A DNA stretch of 64,000 nt. Origin: Flavobacterium johnsoniae UW101 (lineage in GTDB: Bacteria; Bacteroidota; Bacteroidia; Flavobacteriales; Flavobacteriaceae). Below, in pieces: positions 34,861 through 43,063 of the stretch. The stretch covers positions 4,216,001 through 4,280,000 of the forward strand of contig NC_009441.1 in the NCBI RefSeq assembly GCF_000016645.1, in the 5' to 3' direction. Position 1 is the first letter of the stretch. The number at the start of each line of letters is the position of its first letter. The position numbers and the translations under genes were made by a program. The notes beneath the pieces were generated by a model that saw only the letters and a program-made list of their open reading frames with translations, did no database searches and was not told the DNA's origin.

Positions 34861-35130
34861 TTACGGATTACTTCTCTTTAGAGGGGTTACACAATTCGAT
34901 GGCTGTGAATACAGCTGACGTCCAGTTTCAGGAGCTGTACAGTTTTGACCTTCTATTTCGTCACAGAAGGCTACCGGTACATTACAGGCTGAAGATATAG
35001 AAATATGTTCATAACCATTTTGTGCCAGTGGTTTTGAACTACTATTGATCGAGCTTGTACTTGCCGCGCTGGCCAGACCAAATGCAATCACTGCAATCGG
35101 AAGACCAATTTTAAAAACATTTGATTTCAT
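34861..35130 (-). CDS. DUF6520-family small exported protein
   Basis: An 89-aa protein with a signal sequence (KIGLPIAVIAFGLASAASTSS) and a mature part with four cysteines, in ISSACNVP, VAFCDEI, GQNCTAPE and PSNCVTPL. Flavobacterial DUF6520 proteins have this form; the function is unknown. It is the second gene after the MauE-type protein on the minus strand, and convergent with the SusCD-S9 unit. The spaced cysteines suggest disulfides, perhaps made by its membrane neighbour. Confidence 0.8.
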   Translation of the reverse strand: MKSNVFKIGLPIAVIAFGLASAASTSSINSSSKPLAQNGYEHISISSACNVPVAFCDEIEGQNCTAPETGRQLYSQPSNCVTPLKRSNP

Positions 35131-35208
35131 AATAATATAATTTATATGGTTAATGATCTACTCTTTTTTACAGGTTTTCGATCAAATCCCTGCTACTTGG
35201 CCAATAGA

Positions 35209-36732
35209 TTATTTGTCTTTTGTTATATATTTTGAGGTGATTTTCATCCCTATTTTATATCGAATGATCTTTGTTCCTACAAGTACATATATCTTATCAT
35301 CCAGTACAGTAAAACTTTTCATTTTTTTACCTTCCAGATTGTATATGCAAAAGCTCATGAGATAGCTCTTGTCGTTTAAATTATACACGTCTATAATACT
35401 GGCTTCTTTCCATATTCTGTCATCTTCATAACGCCCTGGTATAGCCGAATTAACAAAAAGTAAATTTCTATATAAGCTGCAGTTTTTATTCACAAACAAA
35501 GGAGGGCTGGAAAACTTTCGCTGGTGGTGCTTTTTATCCCGGACAATATTTAACTGGGCTTTTGTTATCGTGTCAATTGTAGTCCCCTTGTCCGTAATTT
35601 TTAAACTTTTGTCCGCAATAGTAAACTGATTCCGATAGTAGTACAGAAACACAACCTTATCCATCGCTTTGCTGTAAAGAAGATGGCCGTCAGTATCAAA
35701 AACACCATCCACCTGCTTTTGCAGTATTAACGGATTTAAGATTGTTTTTCCATTCTTGCCAACGGTAATGGTACCCAGAACATTATCACCCGTTTTTGAA
35801 TTATTAGTGACTACGGCAACCGTTAAGGAATCCAAGGCCAAAGCCGTCGTGAAATATTCACCTCCAATAAATACAAGTTTAGCTTTCCATTCTTGAATTC
35901 TTCCCCTAAAAACAACAGGAATAGTACCATCGGTAACAAAAAAATATGGGCTCTGCACGGAGATCTTAACGGCGCGGAACGGCAGGTCTTTGCGCGCCAG
36001 GTCAATCATCTTTTCATCTGTTTTAAATAAACGCGTATTTAAAGTAGTTACTAAAAGAGGAGCGGTGGTATTTCCTAAATAAACATGTGAGTCGTCAACC
36101 CCTGCAATATAAAACGAATTCAGTTTCAGATCGGCCACCGCCTCCTGCTGAATTGGTGTCTGTGGAAAGCGTCTGGTCAGTTTATTGTGATAATGTATAA
36201 TGTTTTCTGAAATTATAAACAATATACTTACTATGCAGATACCGCAAACTGTCACCGCCGAGAATGCTCTTATTATCTTTACTCTTTTAATCTGATGACC
36301 ATTCATTTTATTTCTGCGTACATGAAGAAGAATCCCCAGTACAGCTAAGCATACAAAGACCAGATTAAAAATCATATGTGACTTCCAATCCAGTTTTTCC
36401 AATACTCCTCCGCAAGAACAGGGCACAAAGGACGTATAGTTCAGAATAATAAAAATGTAAACCGTAAACATTACCATTAACCCATAAGCTAAGAATAATC
36501 CCGTCAGCCTAAATCTTGGAATAATGAGAAGCAGGCATGTAATATATTCAGCGGCCGGAACCAGAACCGCTATCCATTCTGCAAACGCACTCAGTAAAGG
36601 CGACTGTCCTAGCTCAATTTTAAAATGCTGAAAATCCAATAATTTGCTTGTTGCCGCATAGACAAAAAGCAGGACATATAACATACAGATAATTTCAATA
36701 ACCGCACTCCTAAAATTAAACTGGACTTTCAT
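35209..36732 (-). CDS. MauE/DoxX-type membrane protein with C-terminal periplasmic propeller-like domain
   Basis: A 507-aa protein. The first 150 residues have four membrane helices with a conserved VPCSCGG at about 103-109, typical of MauE/DoxX redox-associated proteins. A further helix at about 155-175 leads to a large beta-rich periplasmic part (VYLGNTTAPLLVT, YFFVTDGTIPVVFRG, ILYSKAMDKVVFLYY). The vicinal cysteines imply a thiol-disulfide role. It comes first in a two-gene unit with DUF6520 (78-bp gap), so it may form the disulfides of that cysteine-rich partner. Confidence 0.75.
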   Translation of the reverse strand: MKVQFNFRSAVIEIICMLYVLLFVYAATSKLLDFQHFKIELGQSPLLSAFAEWIAVLVPAAEYITCLLLIIPRFRLTGLFLAYGLMVMFTVYIFIILNYTSFVPCSCGGVLEKLDWKSHMIFNLVFVCLAVLGILLHVRRNKMNGHQIKRVKIIRAFSAVTVCGICIVSILFIISENIIHYHNKLTRRFPQTPIQQEAVADLKLNSFYIAGVDDSHVYLGNTTAPLLVTTLNTRLFKTDEKMIDLARKDLPFRAVKISVQSPYFFVTDGTIPVVFRGRIQEWKAKLVFIGGEYFTTALALDSLTVAVVTNNSKTGDNVLGTITVGKNGKTILNPLILQKQVDGVFDTDGHLLYSKAMDKVVFLYYYRNQFTIADKSLKITDKGTTIDTITKAQLNIVRDKKHHQRKFSSPPLFVNKNCSLYRNLLFVNSAIPGRYEDDRIWKEASIIDVYNLNDKSYLMSFCIYNLEGKKMKSFTVLDDKIYVLVGTKIIRYKIGMKITSKYITKDK

Positions 36733-36874
36733 ATTCTCATATCTAAATTAATATTCCGTTACAGGACCGAACCAACGTGAAATCTTTTACAAAGCTAGAC
36801 CGAATAAATCGAAAAACAGGTTTCAAAAACGTGCGAAAATATGTCTAAAACATGCCAGTAATTAGTTGAAAAAT

Positions 36875-36913
36875 TAAAAAAGATGCATACCGAATATTTT
36901 TTCAGCATGCACC
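36875..36913 (-). terminator. intrinsic terminator downstream of the 96-aa gene
   Basis: On the minus strand GGTGCAT (36907-36913) pairs with ATGCATC (36882-36888), one G-U pair, and is followed by six T. It terminates the message of the small gene at 36938-37228. The short gap upstream of the MauE gene shows nothing else. Confidence 0.6.
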
Positions 36914-36937
36914 TTTTTACTTCTTAGAAACCTTATT

Positions 36938-37228
36938 CTAATGCTTTACATCTTCGGAAAGTGACAGAAGCTTTAAATTCAATTCCACAAGATTGGCTTT
37001 CACCAGACACTCCTGGGCAATGTTTTTCAGTTCGTTTAAATCTTCCGCAGAAATACTCTCTGCAAGAATCGAATTGTCTTTTTCAGTCGATAATCCGTGG
37101 TGGATCAGATGGCTTAAAAGCAGTACGTTTTTTCTTGAAATCTTCAAATCCATTCTCACTGGTTCATTCATGGAAGGGATACTTAAAACAGTATCATAAA
37201 CCTTTGCCGCATCATTTTTTGTCATCAT
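36938..37228 (-). CDS. small conserved ICE protein upstream of mob genes
   Basis: A 96-aa helical, acidic protein (KVYDTVLSIPSMNEPVRMDLKISRKNVLLLSHLIHHGL) with no motif I can assign. It is a short gene commonly found next to mobilization modules, divergent from mobC. It could be a relaxosome accessory or a regulator; the call rests on position only. Confidence 0.5.
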   Translation of the reverse strand: MMTKNDAAKVYDTVLSIPSMNEPVRMDLKISRKNVLLLSHLIHHGLSTEKDNSILAESISAEDLNELKNIAQECLVKANLVELNLKLLSLSEDVKH

Positions 37229-37385
37229 AATTTCAAAGTTTTTAATTTATAATTTAAAACTGTAAAGTTAGTTTTTGCCACCTTAAACACCCTACTCAAA
37301 ATTTGATAGGGATAGGATCAATCCAAACGCCCGTCGTATCTTCGTCAGGACTTTAAAAATTAGCTTTTATCATAAAAGCGCTGTA

Positions 37386-37475
37386 AGATTGCCCCGCTTG
37401 CCGCAATCTGCCAGATGTCCGGTTGTATCACAACCGAAATCCGGCTGCCTTTTCGCTCGGAACTCGCTGGCAGTG
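37386..37475. other. candidate origin of transfer (oriT)
   Basis: Three inverted repeats cluster just upstream of mobC and the relaxase gene: AGATTGC/GCAATCT (37386-37392, 37403-37409), CGGTTGT/ACAACCG (37420-37426, 37430-37436) and CTGCC/GGCAG (about 37446-37475). Bacteroidota oriTs lie directly upstream of the mob genes and hold such hairpins. The nick site cannot be told from sequence alone. The flanking 37290-37520 has no gene. Confidence 0.5.
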
Positions 37476-37520
37476 ATTTTTAAAGGATTTAAAATGGGAT
37501 AGAAATGAAAATGATGCAAA

Positions 37521-37910
37521 ATGAAAGAGAAAAACACCACCCGTACCAAATGGATCCACCTGCGCTTGACGCCAGATGAAATGAAAATTTTAAAAATCGG
37601 ATTTGAAAAATCACTGTGTCCAAAAATGAGCGATTATGCCCGTAAGAATATGCTTGGAAAACCCGTCGTTTTAAAGTACAGAAATACATCCGTTGATGAA
37701 TTGGTCATAGAAATCAGCAGACTTAGAACTGAGCTCAATGCCATTGGAAACAATTACAATCAGGCAGTAAAAAAACTGCATTCTCTTGGGCAGATTTCAG
37801 AATTTAAAAACTGGATTTTATCCTTTCAGCAGGACAGAGACAAACTGTTTGAAGCCATTGAAAACATAAAAAATTGTGTGCTGGAACTCGTTGCCAAATG
37901 GTCGCTGTAA
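37521..37910 (+). CDS. mobC: relaxosome accessory protein MobC (BmgA-like)
   Basis: A 129-aa protein with an N-terminal ribbon-helix-helix-like part (WIHLRLTPDEMKILKIGFEK ... MSDYARKNMLG) and the MobC block ELVIEISRLRTELNAIGNNYNQAVKKLHSL. It binds oriT and assists the relaxase. It overlaps the relaxase gene by 13 bp, so the two are produced together. It is immediately downstream of the candidate oriT. Confidence 0.85.
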   Translation: MKEKNTTRTKWIHLRLTPDEMKILKIGFEKSLCPKMSDYARKNMLGKPVVLKYRNTSVDELVIEISRLRTELNAIGNNYNQAVKKLHSLGQISEFKNWILSFQQDRDKLFEAIENIKNCVLELVAKWSL

Positions 37911-39163
37911 TTAAAACCGGAACATCGATCCGGCGCATTTTTCATTACAATGAAAACAAAGTTTCCCAGGATAATGCCCTGTGTATAGGAGCTGAAAACT
38001 ATCCTGCCGATCATGATAAAATGAACGTCTCATTTAAAATAAACCATCTGCTTTCACAGCTTGAATTAAACGAGAACGTTAAGAGGGGAAGCGTGCATAT
38101 TTCACTTAATTTTCATCCGTCTGAAACAGACCTGGATGCTGAAAAACTGATTGATATTGCCCGAAGTTATATGTCTGGAATCGGTTTTGGCCAGCAGCCC
38201 TATTTAGTCTATCAGCACTTTGATGCCGCTCATCCCCACATTCATATCATTTCGATAAAGGTGAGACCGGACGGGAAAAGGATTGACATGCAGAATATCG
38301 GTCGAAACCAGTCTGAGGCAGCGCGTATCAAAATAGAAAATGATTTTAACCTGGTAAAAGCACAGGGAAGGGTTAAAGAAATCAGTTATGGAATAATACC
38401 AATTGAAACAACTGCTGTAAACTATGGAAAATTACAGTCGAAAAAGGCTGTTGCAAAGGTGCTTGATTTTGTGCTTCATAATTATCAGTTTAGAAGTCTT
38501 CCCCAGCTCAATGCGGTTCTGAATCTCTATAATGTCAGCGCCGACAGGGGCTCTGAAAATTCAAGAATCTTCAAAGCTGGAGGGCTGGTCTACCGCATAC
38601 TGGACAAGGAAGGAAATCATACCGGAGTTCCCATTAAAGCAAGTGATTTTTACAGCAGCCCTACACTTAAATTTCTGGAGAAAAAATTCGAGCAGAACAA
38701 ACTTAAAAATCAGTGTCCTGGGCTTAGGATAAAAAATGCCATAAGGAATATTTTCGAGGATGGACGGCCTGCCCTGCCGCAGCTATCAGAAGAGCTTGAC
38801 AAGATTGGGATTTCCATGGTACAAAGGATCTCTTCAGACGGCAGATTGTTTGGGCTGACCTATGTTGATCATGTTACAAAACAGATCTGCAACGGAAGTG
38901 AGCTAGGAAAGGAATTTTCTGCCGCTGCCATCTCAAAAAAATGCAGCGATTCCGATAGTGAAATAAAAAATAAGGCTTCCTCTCCACAGCTGAAGGCACT
39001 AGTTGAAATAAAGGAAATTCTGGAGATGAAAAAAATTCCGACAGCCGGCCTGAATGAGATTATACAGACCCTGTTCGAAAAGGAATTTTACTGTGGACAT
39101 ATTCCGAAAGAATTCAAGAGAAAAAGGAAAAACAGAAAAAGAAAAGGACTCTCCAATAATTAA
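37898..39163 (+). CDS. mobB: relaxase/mobilization nuclease (MobB/BmgB type)
   Basis: A 421-aa protein. The metal-binding histidine cluster HFDAAHPHIHI (about 107-117) and HISLNFHPSE (about 67-76) mark an HUH-type relaxase; Tyr17 (RIFHYNEN) is a candidate for covalent attachment. It nicks at oriT and leads the strand into the mating channel. I chose MVAVIKTG at 37898 because it overlaps the stop of mobC by 13 bp; upstream codons in the same frame lie wholly in mobC. Confidence 0.88.
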   Translation: MVAVIKTGTSIRRIFHYNENKVSQDNALCIGAENYPADHDKMNVSFKINHLLSQLELNENVKRGSVHISLNFHPSETDLDAEKLIDIARSYMSGIGFGQQPYLVYQHFDAAHPHIHIISIKVRPDGKRIDMQNIGRNQSEAARIKIENDFNLVKAQGRVKEISYGIIPIETTAVNYGKLQSKKAVAKVLDFVLHNYQFRSLPQLNAVLNLYNVSADRGSENSRIFKAGGLVYRILDKEGNHTGVPIKASDFYSSPTLKFLEKKFEQNKLKNQCPGLRIKNAIRNIFEDGRPALPQLSEELDKIGISMVQRISSDGRLFGLTYVDHVTKQICNGSELGKEFSAAAISKKCSDSDSEIKNKASSPQLKALVEIKEILEMKKIPTAGLNEIIQTLFEKEFYCGHIPKEFKRKRKNRKRKGLSNN

Positions 39164-39182
39164 TCATTTAAATTTTACAGTT

Positions 39183-41171
39183 ATGAACACAGGGGAAAAT
39201 GAACAGGCACTGAGAAAAATTTTAGATATGACCCGCCTGATAAGCATCGTGCTTCTAGCAATCCATTTTTATTACTACGGCTACTTTGTTTTCAAACAGC
39301 TCGGCCTGGTCTCGCAATTCAGCGACAGGATTCTTGAGAATATCTCCAGGGCAGGTTTATTTAGTTATTTCCACAAATCAAAACTGCTGGCGCTACTCTT
39401 TGTTTTGATTTCACTTCTCGGTGCAAAAGGAAGGAAAAATGAAAAATTAAAATTAAAGAAAGCGGTGCTTTTTCTGCTTGCCGGACTGTTTTTTTATTTT
39501 GCCGGCTGGTTTATTCTCCAGACTGGCTGCAGTTTAGAAATCGTTTTTCTGATTTATGTTTTAACCACCAGCTCTGGTCTGCTTTTAATAATTACAGCTG
39601 GTACCTTACTGACAAGGATTGTCAGCAGAAGCCTGAACAGCCGTGACATATTCAATAAAGAAAATGAAACCTTTCCGCAGGAAGAAAGACTCCTTGAAAA
39701 TGAATATTCTATTAATCTTCCGGCGCAGTATTACCTTCGTGACAAGATTCGAAAAAGCTGGATCAACATCATAAACCCTTTCAGGGGCGTCCTGGTCTGC
39801 GGTTCGCCTGGATCCGGAAAATCATATTTCGTGATACTTCATATTATTACCCAGCATATAGCAAAAGGATTCAGCATGTTTGTCTATGATTTTAAGTTTG
39901 ATGACCTGACCAGAATTGTATATAATGCTTATCTAAAGCACAGACATTTATACAAGGTTGTACCAGAGTTTTATGTCATTAATTTTGATGACCTCTCCCG
40001 CACCCATAGGTGTAATCCCCTAGACCCTTCCTCAATGACCGACATAACCGATGCAGCAGAATCAGCCCGTACCATCTTGCTTGGATTAAATCGTGAATGG
40101 ATCAGAAAACAGGGTGATTTCTTTGTGGAGTCACCAATAAATTTCCTGACGGCGGTGATCTGGTATCTCAGAAAATTCAACGATGGAGAGTTCTGTACCC
40201 TGCCGCATGTCATCGAACTTATGCAGCTCGATTATAAGATTCTATTCACACTGCTGCGCTCTGAAAAGGAGATTGAGGTGCTGATCAATCCATTTGTCAG
40301 TGCGTTTTTAAATAATGCCTCCGAGCAGCTGGAGGGCCAGATTGCATCAGCAAAAATTTCAATGGCAAGACTTTCTTCTCCCCAGCTCTATTATGTGCTT
40401 TCCGGAAATGATTTTACCCTAGACATTAACAATCCTGATGCTCCAAAAATTGTGTGCATGGGGAATAATCCGCAGAAAATACAGACCTACGGAGCGGTAC
40501 TTTCACTCTATATCAGCAGGCTTGTAAAGCTTGCCAATAGAAAAGACAAACTAAAAAGCAGTCTTATTTTTGATGAGTTTCCCACCGTCTATCTAAACAA
40601 TATCGACAGCCTTATTGCCACCGCACGAAGCAATAAAGTAAGCACGACTCTGGGCATACAGGACCTGAGCCAGCTTAAAAAAGATTACGGCCGTGAACAA
40701 GCAGATGTGATCATGAATATCACCGGAAATATTATATCCGGACAAGTGACAGGAGATACCGCAAAACAGCTCTCCGAGCGTTTTGGAAAAATAATGCAGG
40801 AACGTGAAAGTCTTTCCATCAATAGTTCCGAGACTTCGATAAGCCGTTCTAGACAATTGGAATCCGCAGTCCCGGCCTCAAAAATAGCATCATTAAGTTC
40901 AGGTGAATTTGTAGGTATGACCGCCGATAATCCGGACTGTAAAATTGAGCTTAAGACATTCCACTGCGAGGTTTTAAACGACCATAATGCTCTTAGGCAG
41001 GAAATGGACAACTACAAGGAAATTGAACCAATCCGTAATCTGGACAATGCACAGGTGAACAGGAATTATACCATGATCAGAGAGGAAATCCATGAACTTT
41101 CTGAATCTGAAATGGACCGTATTTCCGAGAGCCGTCATCTGAAACATCTCATTATTAAGAAGAAAAATTAA
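39183..41171 (+). CDS. type IV coupling protein (VirD4/TraD-like, Bacteroidota MobC/TraG class)
   Basis: A 662-aa membrane-bound ATPase with four membrane helices in the first 150 residues, P-loop GSPGSGKS at 207-214 and Walker B SLIFDEFPT at about 460-468. It delivers the nicked DNA-relaxase complex to the mating channel. Start MNTGENEQ at 39183 is preferred, because the longer frame overlaps the end of the relaxase gene. It lies 19 bp after the relaxase gene. Confidence 0.9.
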   Translation: MNTGENEQALRKILDMTRLISIVLLAIHFYYYGYFVFKQLGLVSQFSDRILENISRAGLFSYFHKSKLLALLFVLISLLGAKGRKNEKLKLKKAVLFLLAGLFFYFAGWFILQTGCSLEIVFLIYVLTTSSGLLLIITAGTLLTRIVSRSLNSRDIFNKENETFPQEERLLENEYSINLPAQYYLRDKIRKSWINIINPFRGVLVCGSPGSGKSYFVILHIITQHIAKGFSMFVYDFKFDDLTRIVYNAYLKHRHLYKVVPEFYVINFDDLSRTHRCNPLDPSSMTDITDAAESARTILLGLNREWIRKQGDFFVESPINFLTAVIWYLRKFNDGEFCTLPHVIELMQLDYKILFTLLRSEKEIEVLINPFVSAFLNNASEQLEGQIASAKISMARLSSPQLYYVLSGNDFTLDINNPDAPKIVCMGNNPQKIQTYGAVLSLYISRLVKLANRKDKLKSSLIFDEFPTVYLNNIDSLIATARSNKVSTTLGIQDLSQLKKDYGREQADVIMNITGNIISGQVTGDTAKQLSERFGKIMQERESLSINSSETSISRSRQLESAVPASKIASLSSGEFVGMTADNPDCKIELKTFHCEVLNDHNALRQEMDNYKEIEPIRNLDNAQVNRNYTMIREEIHELSESEMDRISESRHLKHLIIKKKN

Positions 41172-41236
41172 GCAGTTTTACACGTAGCATTTTGATTTCC
41201 TTTTTTAAATATCTGGACGGCCGAAAGTAGTTTTTT

Positions 41237-41656
41237 TTATTGAAATCGAAGGATTTCAATAGTTCTTTCATCCCTTTCTCCATCATAGTATTTCTTAAGC
41301 ACATGTAAAAAACAGGCAGATGCATTGGGCAGAAGGCTAAATAAAGTCATACAGGACCTGAGTTTTCTTTCGTCCGGTTTTCCCATAATTTCAAGTGCGC
41401 TTTTGTTTTCAATCTCAAGCAGTGCATTTGTAATCTCAACAAGCCTTTTTCCCAGCACAGGATGATCGTAATACCGCTGGGCTTCATGAAGGTTTTCAAT
41501 ACCATAAAATATATTGTAATCCGTGAAACCCAGCCCTTTTATCTGCGGAAATATAAACCACATCCAATGTGTCTGTTTCTTACCATTCTGGATTTCTCTA
41601 AGCGCATCATCATACGTTTTACTCTGGGCTTCAATGAATCGGTGAAGGTCATACAT
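41237..41656 (-). CDS. DUF1810 family protein
   Basis: A 139-aa soluble protein of the DUF1810 family: RFIEAQSKTYDDALREIQNGKKQTHWMWFIFPQIKGLG, FYGIENLHEAQRYYDHPVLGKRL and LRSCMTLFSLLPNA. It is common in bacteria and of unknown biochemical role; some members are tied to ADP-ribose biology, which is inference here. It is opposite in strand to the mob genes. An accessory gene of the element. Confidence 0.85.
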   Translation of the reverse strand: MYDLHRFIEAQSKTYDDALREIQNGKKQTHWMWFIFPQIKGLGFTDYNIFYGIENLHEAQRYYDHPVLGKRLVEITNALLEIENKSALEIMGKPDERKLRSCMTLFSLLPNASACFLHVLKKYYDGERDERTIEILRFQ

Positions 41657-41819
41657 ATTTCATATAAATTATAAACGTTGAGAAATTTTAAAGTTCATAT
41701 AAATTTACATCAATAAAATCAAAAAAAATACCTTTTAGCAGCAAAGCAATTTTTAAAGTTTTATGTTCTTCTATTGCTGAAACTTTGCGGAAAAAATGAT
41801 TTTAAATTAATTTTGCATT

Positions 41820-42110
41820 ATGAATCCGGAAGAAATTAAACGATACTTTGAAAGCAGTCCCCCGCCTTTGGAGGTAGACTGGAAGCCATGGGCAAAAATC
41901 ACAGACTCGCAGCTTTTCCTAAAAAGCTGTTACACAGGAATACGCACCTTTAATGGGCCGCTTGACATGTGCCCGGCGTGGTGGCATCTGAGAGACTTTT
42001 ATATTCTCAAGAAAAAGACTGCGCAGCAGGATGCCGTGGAGAAAACAGAAGAGGAAGCCGCTGAGTATTCTGCTGAAAAAGCTCCTGCAAAAACTCAATC
42101 CGCATCATAA
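41820..42110 (+). CDS. DUF6965-family protein
   Basis: A 96-aa protein with a compact conserved N-terminus (MNPEEIKRYFESSPPPLEVDWKPWAKITDS, FLKSCYTGIRTFNGPLDMCPAWWHLRDFY), as in Bacteroidota DUF6965 proteins, and a low-complexity tail rich in E, A and T. The function is unknown. It is convergent with the response regulator gene through a shared terminator. Confidence 0.75.
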   Translation: MNPEEIKRYFESSPPPLEVDWKPWAKITDSQLFLKSCYTGIRTFNGPLDMCPAWWHLRDFYILKKKTAQQDAVEKTEEEAAEYSAEKAPAKTQSAS

Positions 42111-42127
42111 GACGTAAGTGTTCAAAA

Positions 42128-42162
42128 AAAAAGCCGTGCAAATTTGATGTACGGCTTTTTTT
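42128..42162. terminator. bidirectional intrinsic terminator
   Basis: AAAAAGCCGT (42128-42137) pairs with ACGGCTTTTT (42151-42160), with T and A runs on each side. It serves the DUF6965 gene (plus) and the response regulator (minus). Confidence 0.8.
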
Positions 42163-42184
42163 GGCTTCTAAATTTATATTTATT

Positions 42185-42631
42185 TCAAGTAACAAGAAAC
42201 TGTTTTTTATTCCAGGAGGCATTCCACTGCAATTTGAGGATTTCCGTAAGAAGACTTTTAAGCGCGTGAAACGTGCTGGGTTTAACGGCATAAAGATCAG
42301 CTCCTAGTTTATAAGAGAGCTCAACATTTTCAATATTGCTGCTCGTTGAAAGCATAACTATTTTTATCTGTTTCAAAGGATCTTCCCAATTTCGTATTTC
42401 CTCAAGACATTCAAATCCGCTTTTACCGGGCATATTAATATCAAGAAATACAATTTCGGGAATTTCTAATTCGGGACTGTACAGGCAGTTAAGAAGTTTC
42501 TGCCCGTCTTCGGCCTGCTGCACCTTAATTGGCAGATTGAGCTCAGTGACCGCATCCATAAACAGCATTCTGTCATCCTCATCATCATCTGCGTGAAAAA
42601 TAATCTTATAAGAATTATTTTGTTGCAACAT
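42185..42631 (-). CDS. orphan CheY-like response regulator
   Basis: A 148-aa single-domain receiver. Acidic pocket ADDDEDD at about 14-20, phospho-acceptor Asp in IVFLDINMPGKSG (about 63), a Thr/Ser in MLSTSS and Lys in AVKPST complete the switch. There is no output domain and no histidine kinase nearby, so it must be phosphorylated by a kinase elsewhere or act as a phosphate sink. A TAnnTTTG box lies 120 bp upstream at 42754-42761. Confidence 0.85.
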   Translation of the reverse strand: MLQQNNSYKIIFHADDDEDDRMLFMDAVTELNLPIKVQQAEDGQKLLNCLYSPELEIPEIVFLDINMPGKSGFECLEEIRNWEDPLKQIKIVMLSTSSNIENVELSYKLGADLYAVKPSTFHALKSLLTEILKLQWNASWNKKQFLVT

Positions 42632-42753
42632 GGCTTAGAAATTTATGCATTTACAGAAGACAAGAATCTAAAAATCTGCAAAAGCCATTTTTGTACAGCT
42701 TTTTGAAAATCGATAAATAATCGAATTATATCTGTCGAGCGGTTAATAGCTTA

Positions 42754-42761
42754 CAAAGATA
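42754..42761 (-). promoter_or_regulatory. promoter -7 box of the response regulator
   Basis: TATCTTTG on the minus strand fits TAnnTTTG, about 120 bp upstream of the response regulator start. A -33 element at ideal spacing is not clear. Confidence 0.4.
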
Positions 42762-42983
42762 GGTCATTTCCTCACAAAATAATCACTGAATTCATATTTA
42801 ACGTCAATATTACAAAAAGAAAAATGAATTTAACTGCATAATTTTCATTCCTTAAAAAATACCCGCTTCACCCTTTTCAAAAAAAATCTCATTTAAATTG
42901 TCGATGCGTAAATTCTGAATAAACATCTTTTAGCTGTAAAATCTGCTTTTCAAATCCCCTGTAAAATAAGCATTTCAGAATTT

Positions 42984-43040
42984 TGTTACTATTTATAACA
43001 TTATAGATTTTAAAAATGTTATTATCTGTTACTAATTTTG
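42984..43040 (+). promoter_or_regulatory. operator and promoter region of the mutasome cassette
   Basis: TGTTACTA occurs at 42984-42991 and 43027-43034, and ATAACAT / ATGTTAT (42995-43001, 43016-43022) form an inverted repeat with a 14-bp spacer between the two copies. TAATTTTG at 43033-43040 fits the -7 consensus, 24-31 bp before the polymerase start, and the second direct repeat touches it. A repressor bound here would block transcription, as expected of a damage-inducible gene set. From 42632 to 42980 there is no gene. Confidence 0.5.
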
Positions 43041-43063
43041 ATCTGTATAAACGGGTAGAAATT

